From the NCBI RefSeq assembly GCF_026891935.1, contig NZ_JAPTGC010000010.1, positions 1 to 64,000 of the forward strand: a stretch of DNA of 64,000 nt, given 5' to 3'. This DNA comes from Methanocorpusculum vombati (lineage in GTDB: Archaea; Halobacteriota; Methanomicrobia; Methanomicrobiales; Methanocorpusculaceae). Positions 27,095-36,462 of this stretch are shown here, piece after piece; position 1 is the stretch's first letter; every line of letters begins with the position of its first letter. The position numbers were made by a program, and so were the translations under genes. The notes under the pieces are model-generated. The model worked only from the letters and a program-made list of their open reading frames with translations, had not been told where the DNA came from and ran no database searches.

Positions 27095-27273
27095 TTTCGC
27101 CGGTTTTTTTCTGAACAGTACAGGCGGGTGAGTGGTGAGCGGGATGGGGGGAGCTGCTACAGATTTTCCGGGTTCTGCTGTGAGAATCTGTGACGGCTTT
27201 TTTATCCAGTCCACGAACCAGACAACTGTTTCCGGTACAATTATCTACGAAATGGCTAAAAAGAGGGGTGACC

Positions 27274-28941
27274 TCAGAAGAGGCCGGAGATGTTGCCGTC
27301 TGCGTCGATGTCTATCTGGCATGCGGCGGGTTTTGCGGGGAGGCCGGGCATGGTCATGATGGCGCCGGTTTCGACGACGATGAAGCCGGCGCCGTTGAGG
27401 AGCCGGACGACTGCGGCGCTGACGGTGAAGCCGGTCGGGCGGCCGAGTTTGTTGGGGTCGTCGGAGAGGGAGTACTGGGTTTTTGCGATGCAGACGGGGA
27501 GGTTTCCGGAGCCGGCTGCTTCGATCTCTTTGATGGCAGCTTCGGCGTCTGCTGAGTAGGCGACTTTTGCGGCGCCGTAGATTTTGGTGGTGATGGTTTC
27601 GATTTTTTCTTTGACGGGTTTGTCGAGGTCGTAGAGGTAGTGGAAGCTGCCTGGTTTTTCGGTTGCGGCGACGACTTTTTGTGCGAGGTCGCGTCCGCCT
27701 TCGCCGCCTTTTGCGAAGACTTCGGAGAGTGCGAAGTCGGCGCCTTTTGCTTTGCAGAACTGTTCGAGTGCGGCGATTTCTTCGTCGGTGTCGGCGGCGA
27801 AGCGGTTGATGGCGACGACGATGGGGACGCCGAACTTCTGGAGGTTTTCAATGTGGGCTTCGAGGTTGACCATGCCGGCCTGCATTGCATCAACGTTTGG
27901 TTCGCTGCATTTGTCTTTTGGGATGCCGCCGTTATATTTGAGGGCACGGATGGTTGCGACAAGGACGATGGCGTTCGGGGTGAGGCCTGCGTAACGGCAT
28001 TTGATGTCCATGAATTTTTCTGCGCCGAGGTCGGAGCCGAAGCCTGCTTCGGTGATGACGTAGTCGGCGAGTTTGAGGGCGAGCCGGGTGGCGCGGACGG
28101 AGTTGCAGCCGTGGGCGATGTTGGCGAAGGGGCCGCCGTGGATGAGGCAGGGGGTGTTTTCGAGGGTCTGGACGAGGTTGGGTTTGAGGGCGTCTTTGAG
28201 AAGTGCAGCCATGGCGCCCTGTGCCTGGAGGTCACTCGCGTAGAGGATTTTTCCGCTGCGGCTGTAGCCGATGATGATTTTTCCGAGCCGGGTTTTGAGG
28301 TCGGTGATGTCGGTTGCAAGGCAGAGGATTGCCATGACTTCGGAGGCGACGGTGATCATGAAGTGGTCTTCGCGGGGGACGCCGTTGGCAGGGCCGCCCA
28401 TGCCGACGACGAGGTTGCGTAAGGCGCGGTCGTTCATGTCGAGGCAGCGTTTGAAGGTGATTCTGCGGGTGTCGATGTCAAGGGCGTTGCCCTGCTGGAT
28501 GTGGTTGTCGATCATGGCGCAGAGGAGGTTGTTGGCGGCGGTTATTGCGTGGATGTCGCCGGTGAAGTGGAGGTTGATGTCTTCCATGGGGATGACCTGG
28601 GAGTAGCCGCCGCCGGCTGCGCCGCCTTTGACGCCGAAGACGGGGCCAAGGGAGGGTTCCCGCAGGGCGATGATGGCGTTTCTGCCGATCTTTGCCATGG
28701 CCTGGCCGAGGCCGACGGTGGTGGTGGTTTTGCCTTCGCCGGCGGGGGTGGGGTTGATGGCGGTGACGAGGATGAGTTTGCCGGCTGGGTTTTGGGCGAC
28801 GCGTTTTTCGAGTGCGTCGGAGAGTTTTGCTTTGTACTGGCCGTAGGGTTCGAGTTCGTCGGGCTGGATGCCGAGTTGTGCGGCGATCTGTGTGATCTTG
28901 TGCATGTCGGCCTGTTGTGCGATTTCTATGTCAGAGAGCAT
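27274..28941 (-). CDS. fhs: Formate-tetrahydrofolate ligase
   Basis: 555 residues from the ATG at 28941. Makes 10-formyl-tetrahydrofolate from formate, THF and ATP. Landmarks: [17 protein letters not shown]-type P-loop (here [20 protein letters not shown]), [35 protein letters not shown], and the C-terminal [16 protein letters not shown]. The frame also allows a GTG at 28956, but the GAGGGGTG site 12 nt before 28941 favours the ATG. Typical of bacteria and few methanogens, whose C1 carrier is methanopterin, so it is probably an acquired gene supplying purine, formyl or folate C1 units. Converges with the QueG-like gene. Confidence 0.97.
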   Translation of the reverse strand: MLSDIEIAQQADMHKITQIAAQLGIQPDELEPYGQYKAKLSDALEKRVAQNPAGKLILVTAINPTPAGEGKTTTTVGLGQAMAKIGRNAIIALREPSLGPVFGVKGGAAGGGYSQVIPMEDINLHFTGDIHAITAANNLLCAMIDNHIQQGNALDIDTRRITFKRCLDMNDRALRNLVVGMGGPANGVPREDHFMITVASEVMAILCLATDITDLKTRLGKIIIGYSRSGKILYASDLQAQGAMAALLKDALKPNLVQTLENTPCLIHGGPFANIAHGCNSVRATRLALKLADYVITEAGFGSDLGAEKFMDIKCRYAGLTPNAIVLVATIRALKYNGGIPKDKCSEPNVDAMQAGMVNLEAHIENLQKFGVPIVVAINRFAADTDEEIAALEQFCKAKGADFALSEVFAKGGEGGRDLAQKVVAATEKPGSFHYLYDLDKPVKEKIETITTKIYGAAKVAYSADAEAAIKEIEAAGSGNLPVCIAKTQYSLSDDPNKLGRPTGFTVSAAVVRLLNGAGFIVVETGAIMTMPGLPAKPAACQIDIDADGNISGLF

Positions 28942-29063
28942 GGTGTTATGGTTCACCCCTCGTGGTGTCTGGGGACGACCGCGGGCGGGGTCGTCGTTAT
29001 AGTATAGATGGGCGGGGGGTGTGATAAATACTGCGGGAATGGATCGGGGAAAAGAGGGGGTTA

Positions 29064-30302
29064 TTAGAGGAACTTGCTGACCGGTTCGGAGGCGACTTTG
29101 TACCAGACCTGGGTACCTCCAACTTGAACAAGGACAAAAGCCTCAAGTCTTTCTTTAGGATGGGCTGTCAATGGAGAAGACGGAGTAAACTCAACTGATC
29201 CCTTTAAATCATTGATAATATTCGCAGAATACACTGAATTCTGAGTGTCTCCACTATAGTACACAATGAAATCGGGAGTATGATCTTTCAGAGTAGTTTT
29301 GGGTTCAAATGTAATCGTGATATTATTAAGACCCGTCTTTGTGAGCTTTCCAGCAACTTTACTTGTGTTCTCAAAGATATTCATCCGTGGGGGAATTGTA
29401 ATGGGCCCTACGGTAACAGAGTGTGTCTTGTCGTCAACCTGTACATTTACTGTTACGTTTCCGGTCACTGCACCCAATACCCATAGATTCGAAGACGGTT
29501 GTGTATTGGGATAAGGTGTCTTCAACCAGTCATCACCATTTGGTGGCGAAAGATCGTAGGTATATTGCTTCTTGCCAGGGGTAGAGGGATTGGATGCAGT
29601 CATATTCGACGTGGTGATAGTTTGCGATTTCGGACTCGTAGCAGTGAATGTTGGAGTACCTAAACCCGTTACGGAATCATCCAGAATGGTTATCATAAAT
29701 CCATGTCCGGGGTAGATGTCATTAATGTAGTAGGGGACAACCGAGATCCATCCATTGGGATCCGACATACTCCCGTCAATTCCGGGGATGGCCGGGATTG
29801 TCACCTTCTGGATCAGCAGCACCTGTTCGGTTCCGTCGCGGAACTTTCCGGTGACGGTTGCGTAACACTCTATTTCTGCCGCAGAATCCTTTCCGGTTGT
29901 GGTGAGATCTACAGTATAACTACCTTTTTTAATCTTGTCAAGAACTGCCGGATCAACGTACGCCGCCATCCGGTACTCCTGCCCGACCTGCGGCCCTTCG
30001 ACGGAGTTGTTCTTTGTCTTCGCATAGGTCAGCTCCGGCCCGGTAATGACGGCGGAGAGCGAGACAAGATCGCCTGCATCCGCTCCCCCATGCACAATGA
30101 AACCGATCCCGTGCTCCGGACTATCGCCGCTGAATGCATAGGGCTTGAGCGTCAGGCCGACCTGCTTCATGTTAAACATGCCGTCCGCAAGCCCCATCGC
30201 TACCACTGCTGCAACGGCGACGAAGACGACCGTAAGGGCAACGAGCAGAATTGTGCCGATGGCAGGGGAGACGGCTGCGTCGTGAGATGGTGGGGACCGC
30301 AT
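29064..30302 (-). CDS. Archaeal type IV pilin-like secreted protein
   Basis: 412 residues. The N-terminus [20 protein letters not shown] is a class III (prepilin) signal followed by one hydrophobic helix (about residues 12-40), the DUF1628 archaeal pilin N-terminal domain; cleavage by the archaeal prepilin peptidase is expected before the helix. The remaining 370 residues are an extracellular beta-rich domain rich in Thr, Ser and Pro. Much longer than typical pilins (about 130-170), so it may be an adhesin or minor pilin. Base composition changes inside the gene: the N-terminal coding half is GC-rich, the C-terminal half (29064-about 29740) is clearly richer in A/T. Confidence 0.85.
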   Translation of the reverse strand: MRSPPSHDAAVSPAIGTILLVALTVVFVAVAAVVAMGLADGMFNMKQVGLTLKPYAFSGDSPEHGIGFIVHGGADAGDLVSLSAVITGPELTYAKTKNNSVEGPQVGQEYRMAAYVDPAVLDKIKKGSYTVDLTTTGKDSAAEIECYATVTGKFRDGTEQVLLIQKVTIPAIPGIDGSMSDPNGWISVVPYYINDIYPGHGFMITILDDSVTGLGTPTFTATSPKSQTITTSNMTASNPSTPGKKQYTYDLSPPNGDDWLKTPYPNTQPSSNLWVLGAVTGNVTVNVQVDDKTHSVTVGPITIPPRMNIFENTSKVAGKLTKTGLNNITITFEPKTTLKDHTPDFIVYYSGDTQNSVYSANIINDLKGSVEFTPSSPLTAHPKERLEAFVLVQVGGTQVWYKVASEPVSKFL

Positions 30303-30459
30303 GGTATTTCTGATGTATTATTCTCGCTCGATCTACAATAAGTTAGTTGTTGAGTATGTATGTGAATTGAAAAAAAAAACAACTGACGGTGATGCGGAGA
30401 AGGAATACCTGCGGTGTTTGGAAGAGAGGACGGCTGCGGAGCAGCGTGGCCTGAAAAGA

Positions 30460-30550
30460 TTTTTGTCTTTGGTTTTTCTTGGAGGAACCACGGAACGCAT
30501 GCCTTCGACCTGCGTCCCGTGGTTCCCCAAAGCAAAACCAAAGATAAAAA
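30460..30550. repeat. 91-nt long imperfect hairpin
   Basis: Left arm 30460-30503 and right arm 30508-30550 pair almost throughout: TTTTTGTCTTTGGTTTT against AAAACCAAAGATAAAAA, then GGAACCACGG against CCGTGGTTCC, then ACGCA against TGCGT, with a short loop around CCTTCGAC. It lies between divergent genes, so it is not a simple terminator. Similar in size to the element at 45590-45682. Confidence 0.75.
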
Positions 30551-30694
30551 CTCCCGAAAACGGAAATCATTTTTCCCGCAAAAGAAATTCCTGCGCAAAA
30601 AACCGGAACGTTGCAGACATTTGGCACACAATCTGCGGGAGTGATGTCATATGCCCCCTACTGATTTTTTGAAAAAATATCTCCCTTGTGATCT

Positions 30695-30716
30695 TACTGT
30701 ACTCGTTAGTACAGTA
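30695..30716. promoter_or_regulatory. Perfect inverted repeat TACTGTAC-N6-GTACAGTA
   Basis: 8-bp perfect arms with a 6-nt spacer, 87-108 nt upstream of the lipoprotein ATG. It is a likely protein binding site. Confidence 0.45.
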
Positions 30717-30802
30717 CATAGTAGTAGGAAAGCACAGAACACATTCTGTCAACACAGGGTACCGGCAAACACCATAAATACCACAACCACCAATCATCCC
30801 TC

Positions 30803-31363
30803 ATGAAACACCTCCTCCCCCTGATCCTTCTCCTCGCCGCCGTACTCCTGACCGCCGGCTGCATCGCATCCGAACACCCGGCAAACCAGACACCGGCCCC
30901 CGCCGCAACCGGAACCACCCCGGCACCGGCGGTCATCCCCGAAAACGACATCATCGGGCTTGACGTCCTCACCGTCTATCGCGGCGCAGACGCCATGCAG
31001 GAACTCGCCACCTCGGGATTCTCCACCACCCCCATCAAGGAAGGAAACACCGCCTACCTCATCGAAGTAACCATCACCTGTGACACCCTCGGCAAACACT
31101 CCCGCCGCGAAGGGTACCTGGGATCCGTCACCGTCTCCGACCATGACCTCCTGCTCTCCGTGAAAACCGGCACAACCCAGACCACCTACCCCGCAACCCA
31201 CCTCCTGCCGGTACCGGAAAAATATCACAAAAAAATGCTGTATGACGACATCGTCCTCAGAGAAGGAGAATCTGTCACCGGCTGGGTACTCTACACCAAC
31301 ATCCCCGAAGGCGATGCAGCCCTCACCATGCCGGGATTCGAAGCCGAAAACGTGCGGATCTAA
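30803..31363 (+). CDS. Secreted lipoprotein, hypothetical
   Basis: 186 residues. Lipoprotein signal MKHLLPLILLLAAVLLTAGC with lipobox LTAGC (Cys about 20), then a Pro/Thr-rich linker (NQTPAPAATGTTPAPA) and a beta-rich domain resembling DUF4352-like folds (YLIEVTITCDT..., ESVTGWVLYTNIPEGDA). It is probably anchored on the outer face of the membrane. The start is leaderless-like, with CATAAATA 25 nt upstream. The stop codon lies 13 nt before tRNA-Thr, which is on the other strand. Confidence 0.75.
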   Translation: MKHLLPLILLLAAVLLTAGCIASEHPANQTPAPAATGTTPAPAVIPENDIIGLDVLTVYRGADAMQELATSGFSTTPIKEGNTAYLIEVTITCDTLGKHSRREGYLGSVTVSDHDLLLSVKTGTTQTTYPATHLLPVPEKYHKKMLYDDIVLREGESVTGWVLYTNIPEGDAALTMPGFEAENVRI

Positions 31364-31376
31364 CGGAAAAACAAAA

Positions 31377-31450
31377 AGCTTCAGGGGGGATTTGAACCCC
31401 CGACCTGCTGATTACAAATCAGCCGCTATGCCGGGCTAGGCCACTGAAGC
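31377..31450 (-). tRNA. tRNA-Thr (UGU)
   Basis: Minus-strand cloverleaf: acceptor GCTTCAG pairs with CTGAAGC, discriminator T, T-loop TTCAAAT, anticodon loop TTTGTAA giving TGT (threonine, ACA codons). No intron, no encoded CCA. Confidence 0.94.
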
Positions 31451-31635
31451 AAAAGTGACTATACTAATTCTCCCTCTCTCTAATAATAGTTTACGTTTTA
31501 CCGGCATTACACCTTTCTTCCTGACACCCGCTCACCCGTCTTTCCCCTGAACAGATCAATATCGTACCAGAACTTTCCGGACACCGCCATCAGTACCAAA
31601 CCCTTAATCCCTCCGAAAAACCATATAAAATACAC

Positions 31636-32148
31636 ATGAAGATTCTTTTCGCAATAGCTCCGGACCGGTTCTTAGATCAGGAATACACCGTACCCAAAAC
31701 CGCCTTCGAAGAGAAAGGAATTGAATGCATAACAGCCTCCACCATCCACGGAACCTGTTACGGCATGCACGGCGAAATTGTCGAATCCGACCTCTCCTTC
31801 GACGACGTCAACCCCGCCGACTACGACGGCATCGTCATCATCGGCGGCATCGGCTGTCAGGACTACCTCTGGAGATGTGAAAAACTCATCGACATCACCA
31901 ACGCCATCGGCAACGCCGGAAAACTCACCGCTGCCATCTGCCTTGCCCCAATCATCATCGCCGAAGCCGGCCTCCTCGCCGGAAAAAACACCACTGCCCT
32001 TGACACCCCCGCATCCCGCAGAATCCTCGAACTCGACAAAGCAGTCCTCGTCAACGAACCCGTAGTCGTCTCCGGAAACATCATCACCGCACGCATGCCG
32101 CAGGACGCAAAAGCCTTCGCCGACACCATCCTCCAACACCTCGCATAA
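31636..32148 (+). CDS. DJ-1/PfpI family protein
   Basis: 170 residues. Class I glutamine-amidotransferase-like fold. GIVIIGGIGCQDYLW (about 55-69) precedes the nucleophile elbow AAICLAPIIIAEAGLL, whose cysteine is about residue 101. Members act as protein/nucleotide deglycases, chaperones or proteases; the exact activity is open. Only 4 nt separate its stop from the ATG of the TPR-winged-helix gene, so it is the first gene of the operon that continues with the BrxD-like ATPase. Strongly C-ending codon use like its neighbours. Confidence 0.88.
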   Translation: MKILFAIAPDRFLDQEYTVPKTAFEEKGIECITASTIHGTCYGMHGEIVESDLSFDDVNPADYDGIVIIGGIGCQDYLWRCEKLIDITNAIGNAGKLTAAICLAPIIIAEAGLLAGKNTTALDTPASRRILELDKAVLVNEPVVVSGNIITARMPQDAKAFADTILQHLA

Positions 32149-32152
32149 CACA

Positions 32153-34000
32153 ATGACAACCGAACCACCCCGCACCACTCCCGCACTCGACGACGCAATG
32201 CAGCTCTTCAACGCCGGAAACTACGCCGGCGTCATTGCCCTCGTCTCCGGCACAAGCGACCCCGCCCTCCTCCTCCTCGCCGCACGCAGCTACGCAGAAA
32301 CCGGCCAGTACGACACCGCAGGATACCTCCTCCGCGACCTCATACAAATCATGCCCGGCTCCTCCTACCTGCACAGCTACCTTGCCGACGTCATGGAAAA
32401 AACCGGTGACGAACACGCCGTCTCCGAATACGCAACCGCCCTTATCCTTGACCCCGAAAACAAACCCGCCCTCCGAAGCTACGCCCGGCTCCTCCTCGCC
32501 AAAAACGACCTTCGCGGCGCAATTCCCTCCCTCCGATCCCTCGTACGGTTCGGCTCCGACCCGGGCGACATCCGCAAACTCATGCAGACCTTAACCCAGG
32601 TCGGCGAACCCGAAGAAGCCGCAGCTCTGCACATCCAGAACTTCGGCGAAGATGAATACTCTCCCGAATACGTCGAAGCACTCCTCGCCGCAAAAGAATA
32701 CCAAAAAGCAATGAGTGTCGCCCTCCGCGGCTGGAACACCGTCCGCGAACTCATCTACCTCCGGCTCGACCTCGAAGCCCTCGCAGCACTTGACCCCGAA
32801 GCCGCCGAAAGCGCCTACCGGTCAGCACTCGACAGCTTCGAAGAAGAGGAAATGGACAACGAAGAAGTAGCCCAGATACGCTTCTCCTTCATCCTCCTCG
32901 AAAAACTCCTCGGCCACTACGACGCCGCCCGTTACGAACTCGGCCTCCTCCTCAAAACCCGTACCGACCCCGTCTACCGGCTTCTGGAAGCAGAACTCGC
33001 CGCCCGTACCGGACACGGCGACGACGCCAACACCATCTACCGCAGCCTCATTGCCGAAGAATGCAGCAAAGACGCAGAAGTAGCCGACCCTGCCATGCAG
33101 GAACTGATCATCACCCGCTTCAAAGCATTCCTCGACTCCGTCCGCAGCAAAGAAGAAGTCGCAGGCATCATCAGCGTCCTCCTCTCCTCCTACCCGACCG
33201 CCGTCTGCTTAACGCAGATCGGCGCCGCCTACGAAGAAGCCCGCGCCTGCACCCAGGCGCGGGACTGGTACTACCGGGCATACCGCGCCGACTACATCCA
33301 CGGCGGCATCGCCTACGCCGCATTCCTCAAACGCCTCGGCGAAGACCGCGAATGCGAAACCGTCATCCGCTACATCCTCACCAACATCACCCGCGCCGCC
33401 GACGTCGAACGCATCGCAGGCGTTGTCCTCAACGGCAAAGAAGCCATGTACCGCATTCCCAAAGTCATGGAACAGATCCTTGCCCGCCTCACCTCGGTAC
33501 TCGAAAAACTCTCCTCCAATGGCCGGGAAATGCTTGCCGTCGGCCTCCTCTACGCCGCAGGAGACGCCCTTGAGCGGCAGGACTACGAAGAATGCAAATG
33601 GCACTGCCTGCTTGGTCTTGACGTCATGCCCTGCTACCCCGCCGTAATCAAAGTCGAAGACTTCATGCAGCTGCTCTCCCAGGCAAAAGGCCGGGCACTC
33701 GCCGAACGCCCCGTCCTGCTGGAAAAGAACGCCTGGATGGAAACCACCGCCGACACCGGCAGTGAACCGGCCCCGGTTGCAAACCTCCTCGACCTCGACG
33801 AACGTGAACAACAGGTCATCGCCTTCCTCAAAGAACACCGCGAAGCAACCGAAATGGATCTCAGATCCGTCCTCAACACCCGCCGCGTAACCGGCATCGT
33901 AAACGGCATCCTCACCAAAGCCGCCGAAAAAGGCGTGAAGATCATCGAAAAACGGGGCGTTGGCGACCGTGGAGAAATATATGGCTATACCGGAGAATAA
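32153..34000 (+). CDS. TPR-repeat protein with C-terminal winged helix
   Basis: 615 residues. The first 500 or so are alpha-helical TPR-like repeats (for example NAGNYAGVIALVSGTSDPAL, GQYDTAGYLLRDLIQIMPGS, DEHAVSEYATALILDPENKP). The last 75 form a winged helix: DEREQQVIAFLKEHREATEM, then DLRSVLNTRRVTGIVNGILT, and a basic wing KIIEKRGVGDRG. It therefore combines a protein-binding scaffold with a DNA-binding end. It overlaps the following DUF2791 ATPase by 20 nt, so the two are translationally coupled and probably work as one complex. No name is known to me for this combination. Confidence 0.8.
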   Translation: MTTEPPRTTPALDDAMQLFNAGNYAGVIALVSGTSDPALLLLAARSYAETGQYDTAGYLLRDLIQIMPGSSYLHSYLADVMEKTGDEHAVSEYATALILDPENKPALRSYARLLLAKNDLRGAIPSLRSLVRFGSDPGDIRKLMQTLTQVGEPEEAAALHIQNFGEDEYSPEYVEALLAAKEYQKAMSVALRGWNTVRELIYLRLDLEALAALDPEAAESAYRSALDSFEEEEMDNEEVAQIRFSFILLEKLLGHYDAARYELGLLLKTRTDPVYRLLEAELAARTGHGDDANTIYRSLIAEECSKDAEVADPAMQELIITRFKAFLDSVRSKEEVAGIISVLLSSYPTAVCLTQIGAAYEEARACTQARDWYYRAYRADYIHGGIAYAAFLKRLGEDRECETVIRYILTNITRAADVERIAGVVLNGKEAMYRIPKVMEQILARLTSVLEKLSSNGREMLAVGLLYAAGDALERQDYEECKWHCLLGLDVMPCYPAVIKVEDFMQLLSQAKGRALAERPVLLEKNAWMETTADTGSEPAPVANLLDLDEREQQVIAFLKEHREATEMDLRSVLNTRRVTGIVNGILTKAAEKGVKIIEKRGVGDRGEIYGYTGE

Positions 34001-35285
34001 CGGAATCGGGCGCGACGAACGCCGGCTGGAAAGTGTTGCAATCATCAACGCACTGCGTCGCGGCACCGTCCCTGAATCAGGACTCGGAAGACTCGCCGTC
34101 GGCCTTGAAACCGAAGAAAAAGTCATCACCTCCCAGCTTGCATTCGTCGGAACCGGTCACGCCGACTGCAAATTTGTCCGCGGCGAGTACGGCTCCGGCA
34201 AAACATTTCTCATCTCGCGTGCCGTAGAGATCGGACTTGCCGCAAAGTTTGTCACAAGTCACGTCGTCATCTCACCCGACACCCCGCTGCACAAACTCCA
34301 GGCTGTCTATGCACGCATCTGCGCAGGACTTACCACCCCGACCGAAGACCATGCCTTAAAAAGCATCATCGACACCTGGATCTACGGCATCGAAGACCGG
34401 CTCATCAGTACCGGCATCGACGAAAACGACCCGGCACTTGCCGACCTGACCGCAAAAGAGATCGAAGCAGTTCTGACGCGGGTAAGCGGCATTCACTCCG
34501 GCCTTGCTGCAGCACTTCGGACCTACTATCAGGCGAACAACAAAGGTGACTTCGCCACCTCTCAGGCAGCCATCGGCTGGATCTCCGGAGAACAGACCGT
34601 CGGCAGAACCTTCAAGGCGCAGGCCGGCCTCAAAGGAACCGTGACCGAAGGAGACGCACTTGCGTTCCTGAACGGTCTGGTGCATATTATCGTGCAGGCC
34701 GGATACGCAGGCCTCCTCGTCAGCTTCGATGAAGTGGAAACCGCCCAGGCATTCGCCCGGCCCCAGCGGGAAAAAGGATACATCAACCTCCGCCAGATTG
34801 TGGACATGATTGACCGGAACGAACTGCCGAACTGCTTCCTCCTGTTTGCCGGAACCCCTGCACTCTTCGACAGTGCAAAAGGTATCCGGTCCCTGCCGCC
34901 GCTCTACGATCGCATCGGCATGATCGCAGACGACGGATTTTCCAATCCCATGCAGACGCAGATCGTTCTGCCGAAGTTTGATGTAAAAAAACTCGAAGAA
35001 GTCTCCCTGCGGGTGATCGACATCTACACCGAAGCGTACGCCGAAGTTGACAAAACCCGTGTCTCCATTCGGTTTATCCGAACCATGATCGAACGCGTGA
35101 CCGGACGGTTCGGCGGCCGCGTGGATGTGGTGCCGCGTCTGTACCTGCGGGAGTTTGTGGACGTGCTGGACAAATGTGCACTCTATGACTCCTATAACCC
35201 GATGGAGAAGTATGCGTTCGTCGCAAAAGAGAATGATACCTCGCTGAAAGAGGAAGAAAAAGCTGTCATGGAAGTCAGCTGGTAA
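33981..35285 (+). CDS. BREX BrxD-like P-loop ATPase (DUF2791)
   Basis: 434 residues. ATP-binding protein of the DUF2791 family, the family of BREX phage-defence components BrxC/BrxD. Walker A is FVRGEYGSGKTFLISRAVE (about residues 60-78) and the Walker B-type strand is GLLVSFDEVETA (about 248-259), followed by FLLFAGTPALF as sensor region. The ATG at 33981 (MAIPENNGIGRD) is preceded by GGAG 9 nt upstream; a TTG at 33960 is less likely. The gene overlaps the TPR-wHTH gene by 20 nt. No PglX methylase, PglZ or BREX helicase is within the window, so this is not a standard BREX locus. Confidence 0.85.
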   Translation: MAIPENNGIGRDERRLESVAIINALRRGTVPESGLGRLAVGLETEEKVITSQLAFVGTGHADCKFVRGEYGSGKTFLISRAVEIGLAAKFVTSHVVISPDTPLHKLQAVYARICAGLTTPTEDHALKSIIDTWIYGIEDRLISTGIDENDPALADLTAKEIEAVLTRVSGIHSGLAAALRTYYQANNKGDFATSQAAIGWISGEQTVGRTFKAQAGLKGTVTEGDALAFLNGLVHIIVQAGYAGLLVSFDEVETAQAFARPQREKGYINLRQIVDMIDRNELPNCFLLFAGTPALFDSAKGIRSLPPLYDRIGMIADDGFSNPMQTQIVLPKFDVKKLEEVSLRVIDIYTEAYAEVDKTRVSIRFIRTMIERVTGRFGGRVDVVPRLYLREFVDVLDKCALYDSYNPMEKYAFVAKENDTSLKEEEKAVMEVSW

Positions 35286-35338
35286 TTTTCCGCAACCCTT
35301 TATTTTTTCGCCGCCAATAGTATCCGACGGAATCATCC

Positions 35339-36280
35339 ATGGATAAAAATCTCTACGTAGAAAATATCGCGAACGGGACAGAGGTCTCCTCCCTCTTCCT
35401 CGTCAAACGTTCCGACCTCCGCAGCAAACGCGGCGAACAGTTTGTCTACATGACCCTCGCTGACCGCACCGGAACCATTGAATGCAAAGCCTACGGTGAC
35501 AAAGCAGTTGAAGCTGCCCGGGCGGTCAAAACCGGTATGGTGTATGCAATATCGGGCATCGGAAAAACCAACCAGAACGGCGAACTGCATCTCTTCTCAG
35601 ACACTGCCGAAACCCTTGATTCACTCCTCAGAGGACCGGTCGCACTCGTGCCCGGTCAGGACACCGAGTTCATCTTCACCCCCGCCGACATCACCGGCAA
35701 CGCATCCGAAATTCAGAAAATTGTCGCAAGCATTGTCAACGGCGATCTCCGGCTCTTTGTAGCCTGCTGTCTCGATCAGCGGTTCTACGAATGCCCTGCC
35801 GCCATCCGCCGTCACCATGAATACACCGGAGGCCTTTGTGAACACTCCCTTGAAACGGTCAGGATCGCCCTGAATCTTGTTGAGACCATGCCCCGGACCG
35901 AGATCAACCGCGACATGGTCATCGCCGGAGCAGTCCTGCACGACATCGGCAAGATCTTCTGTTTCGACAAGGTCGGCTACGGCTACGTACCCAATGACAC
36001 CTACAACCTCATCGAACACATCACCATGGGCATCATGTTTATCGACGAGTACAAACACCTCATCTCCGAAGCCCAGCTCTTACAGCTCCGCCATATTATC
36101 CAGTCGCATCACGGCATCTACGGCGACGTCGTCCCGCTTACTGCTGAGGCATGGCTCGTAAACCAGGCCGACGGGGCAAGTTCCCTCCTCCGCAGCATCG
36201 TTGATGACCTCTCTGAAACCCCGAAAGGCCAGAAGAAAAAAGGCCTTCGCAGCGAAAAATTCCTCTGGAAAGCAGTATAA
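35339..36280 (+). CDS. OB-fold/HD-domain nuclease, YhaM-like
   Basis: 313 residues. The N-terminal OB nucleic-acid-binding fold is about residues 15-85 (GEQFVYMTLADRTGTIECKA). The HD phosphohydrolase domain is about 155-285 with HHEYTGGLCEHSLETVRIA, the metal pair VLHDIGKIFCFD and HIIQSHHGIYGD. This order is that of the 3'-5' exoribonuclease YhaM (CBF1-like). It probably trims RNA or single-stranded DNA from the 3' end. It lies 53 nt after the BrxD-like ATPase and has its own TATA-like TTTATTTT about 30 nt upstream of the ATG, so it may be transcribed separately. Confidence 0.9.
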   Translation: MDKNLYVENIANGTEVSSLFLVKRSDLRSKRGEQFVYMTLADRTGTIECKAYGDKAVEAARAVKTGMVYAISGIGKTNQNGELHLFSDTAETLDSLLRGPVALVPGQDTEFIFTPADITGNASEIQKIVASIVNGDLRLFVACCLDQRFYECPAAIRRHHEYTGGLCEHSLETVRIALNLVETMPRTEINRDMVIAGAVLHDIGKIFCFDKVGYGYVPNDTYNLIEHITMGIMFIDEYKHLISEAQLLQLRHIIQSHHGIYGDVVPLTAEAWLVNQADGASSLLRSIVDDLSETPKGQKKKGLRSEKFLWKAV

Positions 36281-36385
36281 CTCCCTCTTTTTTTCACCAG
36301 GTGCCTGCGAAATGTATCTTCGGGATGCAGCAGCACCATGCATACCCTCCTTCGCGCTTTTGGAAATCTTCGTATGATACACCTC

Positions 36386-36435
36386 AATACAAATTATTTT
36401 ACTAACACAAATTGTAACTTGGTTTGAATACAAAT
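36386..36435 (+). promoter_or_regulatory. Repeated AATACAAAT motifs before cbiM
   Basis: AATACAAAT occurs at 36386-36394 and 36427-36435 in direct orientation, with a palindromic ACAAATTGT between them and GTATGATAC just upstream (about 36372-36380). The region is the cbiM promoter and may bind a metal-dependent repressor. No cobalamin riboswitch core was seen. Confidence 0.35.
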
Positions 36436-36462
36436 AAATACTCATTAGGTCAATTATGTTTA

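Larger units (their letters stand above)
30303..30802. other. Divergent intergenic region with two inverted repeats
   Basis: 500 nt between the divergent pilin and lipoprotein genes. It contains a 91-nt imperfect hairpin (30460-30550), a perfect inverted repeat (30695-30716) and, at about 30772-30780, a TATA-like CATAAATA about 25 nt before the lipoprotein ATG. Frames on both strands across the hairpin translate to similar peptides only because the DNA is palindromic. Confidence 0.5.

Noticed and set aside
31636-36280. Complete BREX system
   Set aside because: Only the DUF2791 ATPase is present; PglX, PglZ, BrxA/B and helicase genes are absent, so it is reported as a BrxD-like pair and not as BREX.
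36281-36462. Cobalamin riboswitch before cbiM
   Set aside because: Some stem-forming sequence is present just after the HD gene, but the B12-box consensus is not recognisable and the promoter appears to lie close to the ATG.
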